Assembly: GCF_000473325.1 (NCBI RefSeq)
Contig: NZ_KI421513.1
Location: 294,217-358,216, forward strand
DNA length: 64,000 bases
Origin: Leisingera caerulea DSM 24564
GTDB taxonomy: Bacteria > Pseudomonadota > Alphaproteobacteria > Rhodobacterales > Rhodobacteraceae
Direction of reading: 5' to 3'
Each line of letters opens with the position of its first letter. Within the stretch, counting starts at the first letter, position 1. The position numbers and the translations under genes are program-made. Under the pieces are notes generated by a model. It was not told the origin of the DNA. It saw nothing but the letters and a program-made list of their open reading frames with translations, and ran no database searches. Shown here piece by piece: positions 35,705 through 44,883 of this stretch.

Positions 35705-37218
35705 GTGTACCACTGTTGAGCCTGCAAGGCCTGACCAAGGCCTACCCCGGGGTTGTGGCCAATGACACCGTTTCCTTTGACATCGGCGAGGGAGAGGTTC
35801 ACGCCCTGCTCGGCGAAAACGGCGCCGGGAAATCGACGCTGGTCAAGATGATCTATGGGCTGGTGAAGCCCGACAGCGGCCAGATGCTCTTGCGCGGGGA
35901 GCCCTTTGCCCCGGCTGAGCCGCGCGCGGCACGCGCTGACGGCATCGCCATGGTATTCCAGCATTTCTCCCTGTTCGACGCTCTGAACGTGGCCGAGAAC
36001 ATTGCGCTCGGCATGGAGAACCCGCCGGAGATGCGCGACCTCGCCGCCCGGATCCGCGAGGTGTCGGAAACCTATGGCCTGCCGCTGGACCCGTTCCGCA
36101 CCGTCGGCGACCTGTCCGCGGGCGAACGCCAGCGGGTCGAGATCATCCGCTGCCTGCTGCAGGACCCGAAACTGCTGATCATGGACGAGCCGACCTCGGT
36201 GCTGACGCCGCAGGAAGTCGATATCCTGTTCGAAACCCTGCAGAAACTGCGCTCCGAAGGCACCTCGATCCTTTATATCTCGCACAAGCTGGAGGAAATC
36301 CGCACCCTGTGCGACCACGCCACCATCCTGCGGCTGGGCAAGAATGTGGGCGAATGCACCCCGGCTGACACCTCGGCCCGCGATATGGCGGAAATGATGG
36401 TCGGCAGCACCCTGCAAACACCCCAGCGCGAAGCCCGCGAGTTCGGCCCCGTCGCGATGGATATTTCGGGACTGTCGGTGCCGGCGCCATCCGCCTTCGG
36501 CACCGCGCTGAAGAACGTGCATCTGACCGTGCGCAAGGGCGAGATCCTCGGCATCGGCGGCGTTGCCGGCAACGGCCAGGACGAATTGCTGGGCGTCCTC
36601 TCCGGCGAAACCCTGACCGAGGCGGATGCGGTGAAGCTGCATGGGCAGCCCATCGGCAAGCTGGGCCCCACGGCCCGGCGCAAGCTCGGCGTGCTGGCAG
36701 CACCCGAGGAACGCCTCGGCCACGCCGCCGCGCCTGATATGAGCCTGACGGAAAACGCCATGCTCACCGGCTCGGTGCGCGAGGGGCTGGAGAAGAACGG
36801 TTTTCTGGATTGGGGCAAGACCAAAGACTTCGCCGAGCGCATCATCAAGGCGTTTGACGTGCGCACCCCCGGCCCCGGCAATGCGGCGCGGTCGCTGTCG
36901 GGCGGCAACCTGCAGAAATACGTGATCGGCCGCGAGGTGCTGCAGAACCCCGAGGTGCTGGTGGTCAACCAGCCGACCTGGGGCGTCGATGCCGCCGCCG
37001 CCGCCGCGATCCGCCAGTCGCTGCTGGATCTGGCCGCCAAGGGCGCCGCAGTGATCTGCATCAGCCAGGACCTGGATGAGCTGATGGAAATCTCCGACAG
37101 CTTTGCCGCCCTGAACGAAGGCCGCCTCAGCGCGCCGCGCAAGGCTGCGGGGCTGACGGTGGACGAGATCGGCCTGATGATGGGCGGCGCGCATGGGATG
37201 GAGGTGGCGCATGTCTGA
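35701..37218 (+). CDS. ABC transporter ATP-binding protein, duplicated (BMP/nucleoside type)
   Basis: A 505-residue protein with two ATPase domains. The first has Walker A GENGAGKST, signature LSAGERQRVEI and Walker B LLIMDEPTS. The second has a degenerate Walker A (GGVAGNGQDELLG) with signature LSGGNLQK and LVVNQPTWGVD, as is normal for sugar and nucleoside importers. The GTG start overlaps the xdhC stop by 4 bases (GTGA), which ties the transporter to purine oxidation. It works with the two permeases and the BMP-type binding protein downstream. Confidence 0.93.
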   Translation: MSVPLLSLQGLTKAYPGVVANDTVSFDIGEGEVHALLGENGAGKSTLVKMIYGLVKPDSGQMLLRGEPFAPAEPRAARADGIAMVFQHFSLFDALNVAENIALGMENPPEMRDLAARIREVSETYGLPLDPFRTVGDLSAGERQRVEIIRCLLQDPKLLIMDEPTSVLTPQEVDILFETLQKLRSEGTSILYISHKLEEIRTLCDHATILRLGKNVGECTPADTSARDMAEMMVGSTLQTPQREAREFGPVAMDISGLSVPAPSAFGTALKNVHLTVRKGEILGIGGVAGNGQDELLGVLSGETLTEADAVKLHGQPIGKLGPTARRKLGVLAAPEERLGHAAAPDMSLTENAMLTGSVREGLEKNGFLDWGKTKDFAERIIKAFDVRTPGPGNAARSLSGGNLQKYVIGREVLQNPEVLVVNQPTWGVDAAAAAAIRQSLLDLAAKGAAVICISQDLDELMEISDSFAALNEGRLSAPRKAAGLTVDEIGLMMGGAHGMEVAHV

Positions 37219-37273
37219 GAGTTTGCGACGCCTCCCCGCCCGGCGGCCAAGCCGCCTGCCGGGCAGCGGGCGG

Positions 37274-37294
37274 GAGTATTTTTGGAAAGATGAA
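37274..37294 (+). repeat. Copy of an intergenic repeat (GAGTATTT...GATGAA family)
   Basis: A 21-base sequence beginning GAGTATTTTTGGAAAG and preceded by a GC-rich hairpin (GCCCGGCGGC / GCCGCC..GCCGGGC, about 37240-37266). It recurs at 52037-52057 and in inverse orientation at 52075-52095. It sits in the short gap between the ATP-binding and permease genes. Confidence 0.6.
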
Positions 37295-37309
37295 AAGGGA
37301 GCCGCTTGA

Positions 37310-38392
37310 ATGATCCGGCTTGAGAAAAGGCCGCAGCCGTCGCGGGCCTGGTCGATGGCGACGCCGCTGGTGGCGGTGCTGGCGACGATGTTTTTCGGCG
37401 GGCTGCTGTTTGCCGCGCTTGGCAAACCGCCGGTTGAGGCGATCCGCACCATCTTTTGGGAGCCGCTGTTTGGCGAGTTCGCCTTCTACTACCGCCCGCA
37501 GCTGCTGGTGAAAGGCGCGCCGCTGGTGCTGATTGCCATCGGCCTGTCGCTGGGCTTTCGCGCAGGCATCTGGAACATCGGCGCCGAGGGCCAGTACATC
37601 ATGGGCGCCATCTTCGGCGCCGGGGCCGGCCTTGCCTTCTACCCCTCCGAGTCGTTCCTGATCTTCCCCTTCATGGTCCTTGCCGGCGCATTCGGCGGCT
37701 GGATCTGGGCGATGATCCCGGCGATCCTCAAGACACGCTTTGGCACCAACGAAATCCTGGTCTCCTTGATGCTGGTCTATGTGGCCGAACAGTTCCTCGC
37801 CTCGGTCTCCTTGGGCCTGTTGAAGAACCCCGAGGGTTTCGGCTTCCCCGGCTCACGCAACCTGCAAGCCTGGGACAGCGCCCATAACGCCGAGCTGATC
37901 GCGGGCACCGGCATGCACTGGGGCGTGGTGGCGGCGCTGATTGCAGTGATCTTTGCCTATGTGCTGCTGAACCGCCACATGACCGGCTACCACATCCGCC
38001 TCACCGGCGAAGCGCCGCGCGCCGCCAGGTTCGCCGGCGTGAACCCAACCCGGCTGGTGCTGTTCTGCCTTGGCACTTCTGGTGCTCTGGCAGGTCTTGC
38101 CGGCATGTTCGAGGTCTCCGGCCCCTCCGGCCAGATCAGCATCGACTTCAACGTCGGCTATGGCTTTACCGCGATCATTGTGGCCTTCCTGGGCCGCCTG
38201 CATCCGGTGGGCATCCTGCTGGCAGGCGGGCTGATGGCGCTGACCTACATTGGCGGCGATATCGCGCAGTCGAACCTGCAGCTGCCGGCCGCAGCCATTC
38301 AGGTTTTCCAGGGGATGCTTCTGTTCTTCCTGCTGGCCTTTGACCTGCTGACCAATTTCCGGATCGCAATCGGCAAGCCGGAGGTGGCGTAA
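37310..38392 (+). CDS. ABC transporter permease (nucleoside/BMP type)
   Basis: A 360-residue inner-membrane protein with about ten hydrophobic segments. Family features are GLSLGFRAGIWNIGAEGQYIMGAI near residues 75-98 and the ARFAGVNPTRLV loop near 240, typical of BPD_transp_2 permeases in simple-sugar and nucleoside importers. It is followed after one base by the second permease gene. Confidence 0.93.
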   Translation: MIRLEKRPQPSRAWSMATPLVAVLATMFFGGLLFAALGKPPVEAIRTIFWEPLFGEFAFYYRPQLLVKGAPLVLIAIGLSLGFRAGIWNIGAEGQYIMGAIFGAGAGLAFYPSESFLIFPFMVLAGAFGGWIWAMIPAILKTRFGTNEILVSLMLVYVAEQFLASVSLGLLKNPEGFGFPGSRNLQAWDSAHNAELIAGTGMHWGVVAALIAVIFAYVLLNRHMTGYHIRLTGEAPRAARFAGVNPTRLVLFCLGTSGALAGLAGMFEVSGPSGQISIDFNVGYGFTAIIVAFLGRLHPVGILLAGGLMALTYIGGDIAQSNLQLPAAAIQVFQGMLLFFLLAFDLLTNFRIAIGKPEVA

Positions 38393-38393
38393 C

Positions 38394-39314
38394 ATGGATC
38401 TTTCTGCAATCAACCCGGTCCTGCTCATCGCCTCGCTGATGGTGGCGGCAACCCCGCTCCTGCTGGCGGCCATCGGTGAATTGGTGGTCGAGAAATCCGG
38501 CGTGCTGAACCTTGGGGTCGAGGGGATGATGATCGTTGGCGCCATCGCGGGCTTTGCCACCGCAGTGGAAAGCGGCTCGCCCCTCCTGGGCTTCATTGCC
38601 GCTGCCATCGCAGGCGCGGCGCTGTCGGTCCTGTTTGCGATCCTCACCCAGTTTGCCCAGGCCAACCAGGTGGCCTCCGGCCTGTCGCTGACACTGTTCG
38701 GGCTGGGCCTGTCGGCGCTGATGGGGCAGTCCTATGTCGGTGTGAAGCCGCCGCAGATGGGCGATGTTCACATCCCGGTGCTCAGCGACCTGCCCGTCGT
38801 TGGCCCGATCCTGTTCGGCCACGACATCATCCTCTACTTCGGCATCGTCCTGACCGCTGCCGTCTGGTGGGTGCTGAAATACTCGCGCCTCGGCCTGGTG
38901 CTGCGCGCGGTGGGCGAGAACCACGATGCTGCCCATGCGCTGGGCTACAAGGTGATCAAGATCCGTCTGATGGCGATCATGTTCGGCGGCGCCTGTGCGG
39001 GCCTCGGCGGCGCCTACATCAGCCTGATCCGGGTGCCGCAGTGGACCGAGGGCATGACCGCCGGCATCGGCTGGATTGCGCTCGCCCTTGTGGTCTTTGC
39101 CAGCTGGAAACCCTGGCGCGCGCTGCTGGGTGCCTATCTGTTTGGCGGGGTCACCGTGGTGCAGCTTAATCTGCAGGCGGCAGGCGTTGCCATCCCGGTC
39201 GAGTATCTGGCAATGTCGCCCTATCTGATTACCATCCTGGTGCTTGTTATCCTTTCCGCGGACAAAAGCGGCGCACCCGCTGCGCTTGGCCGCAATTTCC
39301 ACGCCTCCCGCTAG
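38394..39314 (+). CDS. ABC transporter permease (nucleoside/BMP type)
   Basis: A 306-residue second permease. The signature VVEKSGVLNLGVEGMMIVGAI lies near residue 28, LGYKVIKIRLMAIMFGGACAGLGGAYISL near 183 and GMTAGIGWIALALVVFA near 220, with about eight membrane segments. It forms a heterodimer with the preceding permease. The ATG starts one base after the previous stop. Confidence 0.93.
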   Translation: MDLSAINPVLLIASLMVAATPLLLAAIGELVVEKSGVLNLGVEGMMIVGAIAGFATAVESGSPLLGFIAAAIAGAALSVLFAILTQFAQANQVASGLSLTLFGLGLSALMGQSYVGVKPPQMGDVHIPVLSDLPVVGPILFGHDIILYFGIVLTAAVWWVLKYSRLGLVLRAVGENHDAAHALGYKVIKIRLMAIMFGGACAGLGGAYISLIRVPQWTEGMTAGIGWIALALVVFASWKPWRALLGAYLFGGVTVVQLNLQAAGVAIPVEYLAMSPYLITILVLVILSADKSGAPAALGRNFHASR

Positions 39315-39380
39315 TGCGGGGGGCCTCATTGACCGCCCCGGCTGCCGGGGCCAACCAAAACCAACTGGGGAGTCCCTTTG

Positions 39381-40457
39381 ATGAAACTGACCAACCTCCT
39401 GACCAGCGCCGCCGTGGCGCTTGGCCTGGCCGCGGGCGCGGCGCTGGCCGAAGACAAGACCAAAGTGGGCTTTGTCTATGTCGGCCCCGTCGGCGACGGC
39501 GGCTGGACCTATGAGCACGACCAGGGCCGCAAGGCGGTTGAGGCCGAATTCGGCGACAAGGTCGAAACCGTCTATGTGGAAAACGTGGCCGAAGGCCCGG
39601 ATGCCGAGCGGGTGATGACCCAGATGGCGCTGGAAGGCGCCGACCTGATCTTCACCACCTCCTTTGGCTACATGGACCCGACCATCAACGTCGCCAAGAA
39701 ATTCCCGAACGTGAAGTTCGAGCACGCCACCGGCTACAAGCGCGCGGACAACGTCTCGACCTATTCCGCCCGCTTCTATGAGGGCCGCGCGGTGCAGGGC
39801 ACCATCGCGGGCCACATGACCGAGAGCAACATCATCGGCTACATCGGCTCCTACCCGATCCCGGAAGTGATCCGCGGCATCAACTCAGCCTATATCCACG
39901 CCAAGAAAGTGAACCCCGACGTCGAGTTCAAGATCGTCTGGGCCTTCACCTGGTTCGACCCGGCCAAGGAAGCGGACGCCGCCAAGGTGCTGATCGAACA
40001 GGGTGCCGATGTGATCCTGCAGCACACCGACTCCACCGCGCCGCAGGCGGCTGCACAGGCCGCGGGCAACGTGATCACCTTCGGCCAGGCGTCCGACATG
40101 TCGGAATATGCGCCTAAGCCGCGCGTCTCCTCGATCATTGATGACTGGGCACCTTATTACATTGCCCGCACCAAGGCTGTGATGGACGGCACCTGGGAGT
40201 CGGTTGACACCTGGGACGGCATCGGCGCCGGCATGGTGGGCATCGGCGAAATTTCTGACGCTGTTCCGGCGGACGTGAAAGAGGCTGCTCTGGCTATCAA
40301 GGACTCGATCGCGGACGGCTCCTACCACCCCTTCACCGGCCCGCTGAAAAAGCAGGACGGCAGCGACTGGCTGGCAGAGGGTGAGACCGCCGACGACGGC
40401 ACCCTGGCTGGCATGAACTTCTATGTCGAAGGCCTCGAAGGCGACATTCCGCAGTAA
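39381..40457 (+). CDS. BMP-family ABC transporter substrate-binding protein
   Basis: A 358-residue exported protein. The signal peptide (MKLTNLLTSAAVALGLAAGA, cleavage after ALAE near residue 23) is followed by a BMP (PnrA-like) domain: VGFVYVGPVGDGGWTYEHDQG, FTTSFGYMDPTINVAKKFP, then SYPIPEVIRGINSAYIHAK. BMP proteins usually bind nucleosides or purines, in line with the linked xdh genes. The ATG at 39381 is preceded by GGGGAG. It is the last gene of the seven-gene unit and is followed by a strong terminator. Confidence 0.93.
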   Translation: MKLTNLLTSAAVALGLAAGAALAEDKTKVGFVYVGPVGDGGWTYEHDQGRKAVEAEFGDKVETVYVENVAEGPDAERVMTQMALEGADLIFTTSFGYMDPTINVAKKFPNVKFEHATGYKRADNVSTYSARFYEGRAVQGTIAGHMTESNIIGYIGSYPIPEVIRGINSAYIHAKKVNPDVEFKIVWAFTWFDPAKEADAAKVLIEQGADVILQHTDSTAPQAAAQAAGNVITFGQASDMSEYAPKPRVSSIIDDWAPYYIARTKAVMDGTWESVDTWDGIGAGMVGIGEISDAVPADVKEAALAIKDSIADGSYHPFTGPLKKQDGSDWLAEGETADDGTLAGMNFYVEGLEGDIPQ

Positions 40458-40481
40458 GCGGCCCCCTTACGAGACTCACAA

Positions 40482-40503
40482 AGGCCCGCCACCCGGCGGG
40501 CCT
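40482..40503 (+). terminator. Terminator of the xdh/ABC transporter operon
   Basis: A 9-bp stem AGGCCCGCC/GGCGGGCCT with an ACCC loop is followed by TGTTCTGTT, 25 bases after the binding-protein stop. It is a good intrinsic terminator, though the T-run is interrupted. Confidence 0.75.
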
Positions 40504-40649
40504 GTTCTGTTGCGGCAGGGTGTCGGATGCCAGCAAAGCCTGCTGACACGCCCTGTCACTCTCCTGTTGTAGACCCCGCTCCACCGGCCGCCCGCCAGCA
40601 TACCTGGCCCGGCCAACCGGGAAGCTGTGAAGCACATTGGAGAGAACCA

Positions 40650-41006
40650 TTGAAACTGAACTACGCCGTTGTTGGCACCAACGACATGGACGCGTCGGTC
40701 AAATTCTACGACGCCCTGTTCGAACACTCGGACCTTGCGAAGATCCGTCCGAGCGAGAGAATGACCTACTGGCTGATGGACGATTTTGCCTTTGCCGCCG
40801 CCCTGCCTTTCGACGGCGAACCGGCCACCAATGGCAATGGAACCATGGTGGGGTTCAGCCTCGGCTCTGCCGCCGAAGTCACCAGGCTGCACAGCAAGGC
40901 GATTGAGCTGGGCGGCACTTGCGAGGGCGCGCCAAAGCAGCGCGGACCGCGGTTTTCCGCATATGTGCGGGACCTGGACAGAAACAAAATCTGTTTCGCC
41001 GACTAG
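40650..41006 (+). CDS. VOC-superfamily (glyoxalase/bleomycin-resistance-like) protein
   Basis: A 118-residue single VOC fold: LNYAVVGTNDMDASVKFYDALF at the start, NGTMVGFSLGSAAEVTRLHSKAIELGG in the middle and the terminal YVRDLDRNKICFAD. It begins at TTG with a GGAGAG ribosome site. Members bind a metal and a small ligand; the metal ligands here are not all evident and function is unknown. It stands alone after the transporter terminator. Confidence 0.8.
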   Translation: MKLNYAVVGTNDMDASVKFYDALFEHSDLAKIRPSERMTYWLMDDFAFAAALPFDGEPATNGNGTMVGFSLGSAAEVTRLHSKAIELGGTCEGAPKQRGPRFSAYVRDLDRNKICFAD

Positions 41007-41008
41007 GG

Positions 41009-41590
41009 TCAGGAGCAGACAACCGGCGCCGCCAGCTTTTGCGCGGCGCCGTCGACCCGCCGCACCAGCGCCGGACCGGTCACCGTGCAGCCGGCCAGCT
41101 GCGCCGCATATTCGGTCAGCTTCTCCAGCTGCTCCCTGTCGGAGGCAAAGAGATGCTTCAGCGGCAACCGGATCTTGTTCAGCACGGCAAAACTGCTGCC
41201 ATCCACAGTCACGATCCGGAAACGGGTCCTGGCCTCCCCCAAACCGGTCTGAGCCGCATAGGGGGATTTCCATTTCGAGCTGGAATAAGCCATGGCTGAC
41301 TGCGCTGCAGCCCGGCCGGCCTGCGGCTGGCCACCGCCCTGGTAGCTTGCGGAATGAAAGACCAGCCAGGGCGCGCCGGTGCGGGTCTTGTGCAGGCCCG
41401 GGCGCATGGCGCTGGTATAGTATCCCGCCTCTGCCAGGGCCGCTGTCCGGTAATCCGGCCCGCCGGTCTCAACCCCGGCCGCCGGCTGCGCGCCATAGCC
41501 GGTGCGGGTTGCCGACCAGTAATCCGGCTTTTCCGGCGCCGCGCAGGCTGCCAGCAGGGCCGCTGCCCCGATCATCAGAAACTGTTTCAC
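41009..41590 (-). CDS. Predicted lipoprotein of unknown function
   Basis: A 193-residue protein starting at GTG (VKQFLMIGAAALLAACAAPEK) with a clear lipobox LAAC, so it should be lipid-anchored after residue 14. The remaining part contains SAMRPGLHKTRTGAPWLVFHSASYQ and FRIVTVDGSSFAVLNKIRLPL and no domain I recognise. The ribosome site GGAGAGG precedes the GTG. It converges on the VOC gene, with stops 2 bases apart, and diverges from the aldo/keto reductase. Confidence 0.72.
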   Translation of the reverse strand: MKQFLMIGAAALLAACAAPEKPDYWSATRTGYGAQPAAGVETGGPDYRTAALAEAGYYTSAMRPGLHKTRTGAPWLVFHSASYQGGGQPQAGRAAAQSAMAYSSSKWKSPYAAQTGLGEARTRFRIVTVDGSSFAVLNKIRLPLKHLFASDREQLEKLTEYAAQLAGCTVTGPALVRRVDGAAQKLAAPVVCS

Positions 41591-41722
41591 TTTCCCTCTC
41601 CGTTCCGCTGCACCGGCTATCATGGCAAGGAAACCGGGCCGGATTATGGCACTGCTCACGGGTTGCGGCAGACCGCGGAAACCGCCTTTCCCTGCTTGCC
41701 CCCCTGTGCCAAGCTCCGCGCC

Positions 41723-42673
41723 ATGACCCAGACCGCACGCAAGATTCTGACCGCCCCCGACGGCGCCCCGGCCAGCCGTTTCGCCTTTGGCACCATGCAG
41801 TTCGGCGGCCGCGCCGATGAGACGCAATCGGCCCGGATGTATGCCGCCTGCCGCGCCGCCGGGATCAATCACTTCGACACCGCCTGGGTCTATACCGATG
41901 GCCGGTCGGAACAGATCCTGGGCCGCCTGATCAAGGACGACCGCGACCAGCTGCTGATCGCCACCAAGGCGGGCTACACCGGCGGCGCGGGGGCTGCCAA
42001 CCTGCGCGCCCAGCTGGATGAAAGCCGCCGCCGTCTGGGGCTTGATACGGTCGACGTGTTTTATCTGCACCGGTTCGACCCGGACACCGACCTGCGCGAA
42101 ACCACGGACTGTTTCGCCGCGCTCAAGGACGAGGGGGTGATCCGCTACGTTGGCCTGTCAAACTTTGCCGCCTGGCAGGTGATGAAGGCGCAGATGGCGG
42201 CGCTGGCCTCCGGCACCGGCGTGGACATCCTGCAGCCGATGTATTCGCTGGTGAAACGCCAGGCTGAGGTCGAGATCCTGCCGATGTGCGCCGACCAGGG
42301 CATCGCCGTGGCCCCCTACTCCCCCTTGGGCGGCGGGCTCCTGACCGGCAAATATGCCGGCGGCGGCAGCGGCCGCATCACAGAAGACGACCGCTACCGC
42401 GCCCGCTACGGCGCTGAGTACATGCATGCAGCCGCCCAGCGCCTGTCGGCCCTCGCGGCGGAGCGCGGCACCGATCCGGCCACACTGGCCGTGGCCTGGG
42501 CCGCGGCGCACCCTGCGTTTCCGATGCCGATCATCTCCGCCCGCAGCGTGCAGCAGCTGCAGCCCTCGCTGGCAGCGCTGGATTTTGAAATGGACGCAGA
42601 GCTTTATAATATAATCGAAGCCTTCAGCCCGCGGCCTGCGCCCGCGACTGACCGGCTGGAAGAACAGGATTAG
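41723..42673 (+). CDS. Aldo/keto reductase
   Basis: A 316-residue NADPH-dependent oxidoreductase with TIM-barrel fold. FGTMQFGG, INHFDTAWVYTDGRSEQILG (catalytic Asp and Tyr), IATKAGY (Lys), DTVDVFYLHRFDPD (His) and the cofactor region MPIISARSVQQLQ are all in place. The substrate is unknown. It is followed after 4 bases by the FAD oxidoreductase gene, suggesting a small operon with it and the DUF938 gene. Confidence 0.9.
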   Translation: MTQTARKILTAPDGAPASRFAFGTMQFGGRADETQSARMYAACRAAGINHFDTAWVYTDGRSEQILGRLIKDDRDQLLIATKAGYTGGAGAANLRAQLDESRRRLGLDTVDVFYLHRFDPDTDLRETTDCFAALKDEGVIRYVGLSNFAAWQVMKAQMAALASGTGVDILQPMYSLVKRQAEVEILPMCADQGIAVAPYSPLGGGLLTGKYAGGGSGRITEDDRYRARYGAEYMHAAAQRLSALAAERGTDPATLAVAWAAAHPAFPMPIISARSVQQLQPSLAALDFEMDAELYNIIEAFSPRPAPATDRLEEQD

Positions 42674-42677
42674 ACCC

Positions 42678-43748
42678 ATGCAGGATTTCATCGTCATCGG
42701 CGGCGGTATGGCCGGCATCAGCGCCGCCGCCCGGCTTGCGGACCTGGGCAGCGTCACCCTCCTGGAGATGGAGGACGCGCTTGGCTACCATTCCTCCGGC
42801 CGCTCTGCCGCGCTGTTTGAGGAAAATTACGGCCACGGCCCCACCATCGACCTGAACCGCGCCAGCGCCGCCTACCTGCGCGAGAACGGCTACCTGTCGC
42901 CGCGCGGGCTGATGCTGGTCGGGGCCAAGGACGATGGCGCCGGTTTTGCCCGCGATGTGGATGAACTGGGCATGGCCACGCTGGAGCTGGAGGAGGCCCT
43001 GGCCATGGTGCCGATCCTGAACCCCGGGACCGTCGGCTATACCGCCATAAGCGGCGCGGCAGAGGATATCGACACCGACCGGATGCTGCAGGATTTCGCC
43101 AAGGCCTTGCGCGCCGCGGACGGCCGGACCGTGACCAAGGCGCCGGTGACAGCCATCACCCGTATCCAAGACGGCTGGGAGGTCACCGCGGGCGGCCAGA
43201 CCTATCAGGCCCGTCAGCTTGTCAACGCCGCGGGCGCCTGGGCGGATCAGGTCGCGGCGCTGGCCGGGGTGGCAGCGATCGGCCTGCAGCCCAAACGGCG
43301 TTCGATGGCGCGGCTGCCGGCGCCTGGCGGCCATGATGTCAGCGGCTGGCCGATGCTGCTGGGCGTGGGCGAGACTTGGTACGCCAAGCCCGATGCAGGC
43401 AAGCTGCTGGTTTCCCCCGCGGACACCGGCCTGGTGGACCCGCATGACGCCTATGCCGACGACATGGTGCTGGCCGAGGGGCTGGCGCGCTATGAGGAAA
43501 TGGTGACCGAGCCGGTCACCCGGGTCGAAAGCAACTTTGCCGGGCTGCGCAGCTTTGTCCGCGACGGCACCCTGGTGCTGGGTCCGGATCCGGATCAGCC
43601 CGATTTCATCTGGTGCGCAGGCCAGGGCGGCTATGGCATCATGACCGCACCCGCCGCCTCGCAGCTGATTGCCGACCTGGTGGCGGGCCGCGCGCCGGTG
43701 CTGGATGCGGACACGGTGGCGGCCCTGTCGCCCGCCCGGCTGCGCTGA
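42678..43748 (+). CDS. FAD-dependent oxidoreductase (DAO family)
   Basis: A 356-residue D-amino-acid-oxidase-type flavoprotein. The N-terminal FAD-binding IGGGMAGISAAARLADLG and GYHSSGRSAALFEENYG match glycine oxidase and D-amino-acid dehydrogenase relatives. The C-terminal WCAGQGGYGIMTAPAASQLIADL closes the FAD site. It probably oxidises an amine or amino acid. The TGA shares one base with the ATG of the DUF938 gene. Confidence 0.87.
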   Translation: MQDFIVIGGGMAGISAAARLADLGSVTLLEMEDALGYHSSGRSAALFEENYGHGPTIDLNRASAAYLRENGYLSPRGLMLVGAKDDGAGFARDVDELGMATLELEEALAMVPILNPGTVGYTAISGAAEDIDTDRMLQDFAKALRAADGRTVTKAPVTAITRIQDGWEVTAGGQTYQARQLVNAAGAWADQVAALAGVAAIGLQPKRRSMARLPAPGGHDVSGWPMLLGVGETWYAKPDAGKLLVSPADTGLVDPHDAYADDMVLAEGLARYEEMVTEPVTRVESNFAGLRSFVRDGTLVLGPDPDQPDFIWCAGQGGYGIMTAPAASQLIADLVAGRAPVLDADTVAALSPARLR

Positions 43749-44404
43749 TGCCGGTGCGCCCGGTTCCCGGTGCGGCCTCGGTGGCGGCACCGGAGGACGG
43801 CAAGCTGTTTGCCCCCGCCGCCGCCCGCAACAGCGGCGTGCTGTGCGATCTGCTGGCAGAGGTGGCCCCCGCCACGGGCCGCGCGCTGGAACTGGCCAGC
43901 GGCACTGGCCAGCACGCGGCGGCCTATGCCGCCCGGCTGCCCGGCCTGACATGGCAGCCCAGCGAGGTGGAGGAGGTCCGGCTTGACAGCATCCGGGCCT
44001 ATGCCGAAGAGAGCGGCCTCAGGAACATCCTTCCGCCGGTGCAGCTCGACGCCACCGCCCCCGGCTGGGGCGCAGCGCATCCCGGCCAGGATCTGATTGT
44101 GCTGGTGAACCTGCTGCACCTGATCAGCGAAGACGAGGCCCGCGCCCTGATCCGCGAGGCCGCCGCCGCCCTCGCCCCCGGCGGACGCTTCGTGCTCTAC
44201 GGCCCCTTCTTGCGCGGCGGTGAGCTGACCAGCGACGGCGACCGGGCGTTTCACGCGGCGCTCTCCGCCCATGACCCAGAGATCGGCTACAAGGACGACT
44301 TCGACGTCATCGATTGGCTGCACGGCGCCGGGCTGGAGCTGCTGCACGCGGTGGAGATGCCCGCTAACAACCTGGCGCTAATCGCGGAAAAACCGGCCAT
44401 CTGA
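43748..44404 (+). CDS. DUF938 family SAM-dependent methyltransferase-like protein
   Basis: A 218-residue class I methyltransferase fold. KLFAPAAARNSGVLCDLL is the family opening, followed by ALELASGTGQHAAAYAARLPGL (SAM-binding motif I) and the C-terminal GYKDDFDVIDWLHGAGLELL with EMPANNLALIAEK. The family has no defined substrate. Its start overlaps the stop of the FAD oxidoreductase by one base. Confidence 0.88.
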   Translation: MPVRPVPGAASVAAPEDGKLFAPAAARNSGVLCDLLAEVAPATGRALELASGTGQHAAAYAARLPGLTWQPSEVEEVRLDSIRAYAEESGLRNILPPVQLDATAPGWGAAHPGQDLIVLVNLLHLISEDEARALIREAAAALAPGGRFVLYGPFLRGGELTSDGDRAFHAALSAHDPEIGYKDDFDVIDWLHGAGLELLHAVEMPANNLALIAEKPAI

Positions 44405-44478
44405 CCTGGATCAAAGCTGCGCGACCCCGCCGCCCATACACCTTCAATAATCCGAATGTATTATTGAGGGAACAGCAG

Positions 44479-44814
44479 ATGGACTGGCACGAGAAACTGG
44501 ACGGGACCCGCAAGGGCCTGCGCAATCTGAACGGGGCGATCCCGGAAACCGCCCAGGCATTTGGCGCGCTTGGCAAGGCGGTGAAACAGGGCGGTGTCCT
44601 GGAATTCAAGCAGAAAGAATTCGTTGCCCTGGGCATCGCGGTGGCGCTGCGCTGCGAGGATTGCATCGGCCTGCATGTGGAGGCGCTGGTCAAGGCAGGC
44701 GCCAGCCGCGCCGAGGTCGGGGATGTGCTGGCGATGTCGATCCAGATGGGCGGCGGCCCGGCGATGATGTATGCGGCCAAGGCGATGGAGTGTTTCGACC
44801 AGCTGACCCGCTGA
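44479..44814 (+). CDS. Carboxymuconolactone decarboxylase / AhpD-like protein
   Basis: A 111-residue all-helical protein. The AhpD-type redox motif is intact: ALRCEDCIGLHVEAL has two cysteines two residues apart and a His four residues later. This suggests peroxidase-linked or thiol-disulfide activity rather than ring-opening decarboxylation. The ATG at 44479 follows TTGAGGG. It may be induced by oxidative stress, but no regulator site is evident. Confidence 0.87.
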   Translation: MDWHEKLDGTRKGLRNLNGAIPETAQAFGALGKAVKQGGVLEFKQKEFVALGIAVALRCEDCIGLHVEALVKAGASRAEVGDVLAMSIQMGGGPAMMYAAKAMECFDQLTR

Positions 44815-44883
44815 AGCCCGGCGCGGACTTCGGGCCGGTAAACACGCTTTTTCCAGCTAAAATTCCGGGTTGGAATTTTGCCC

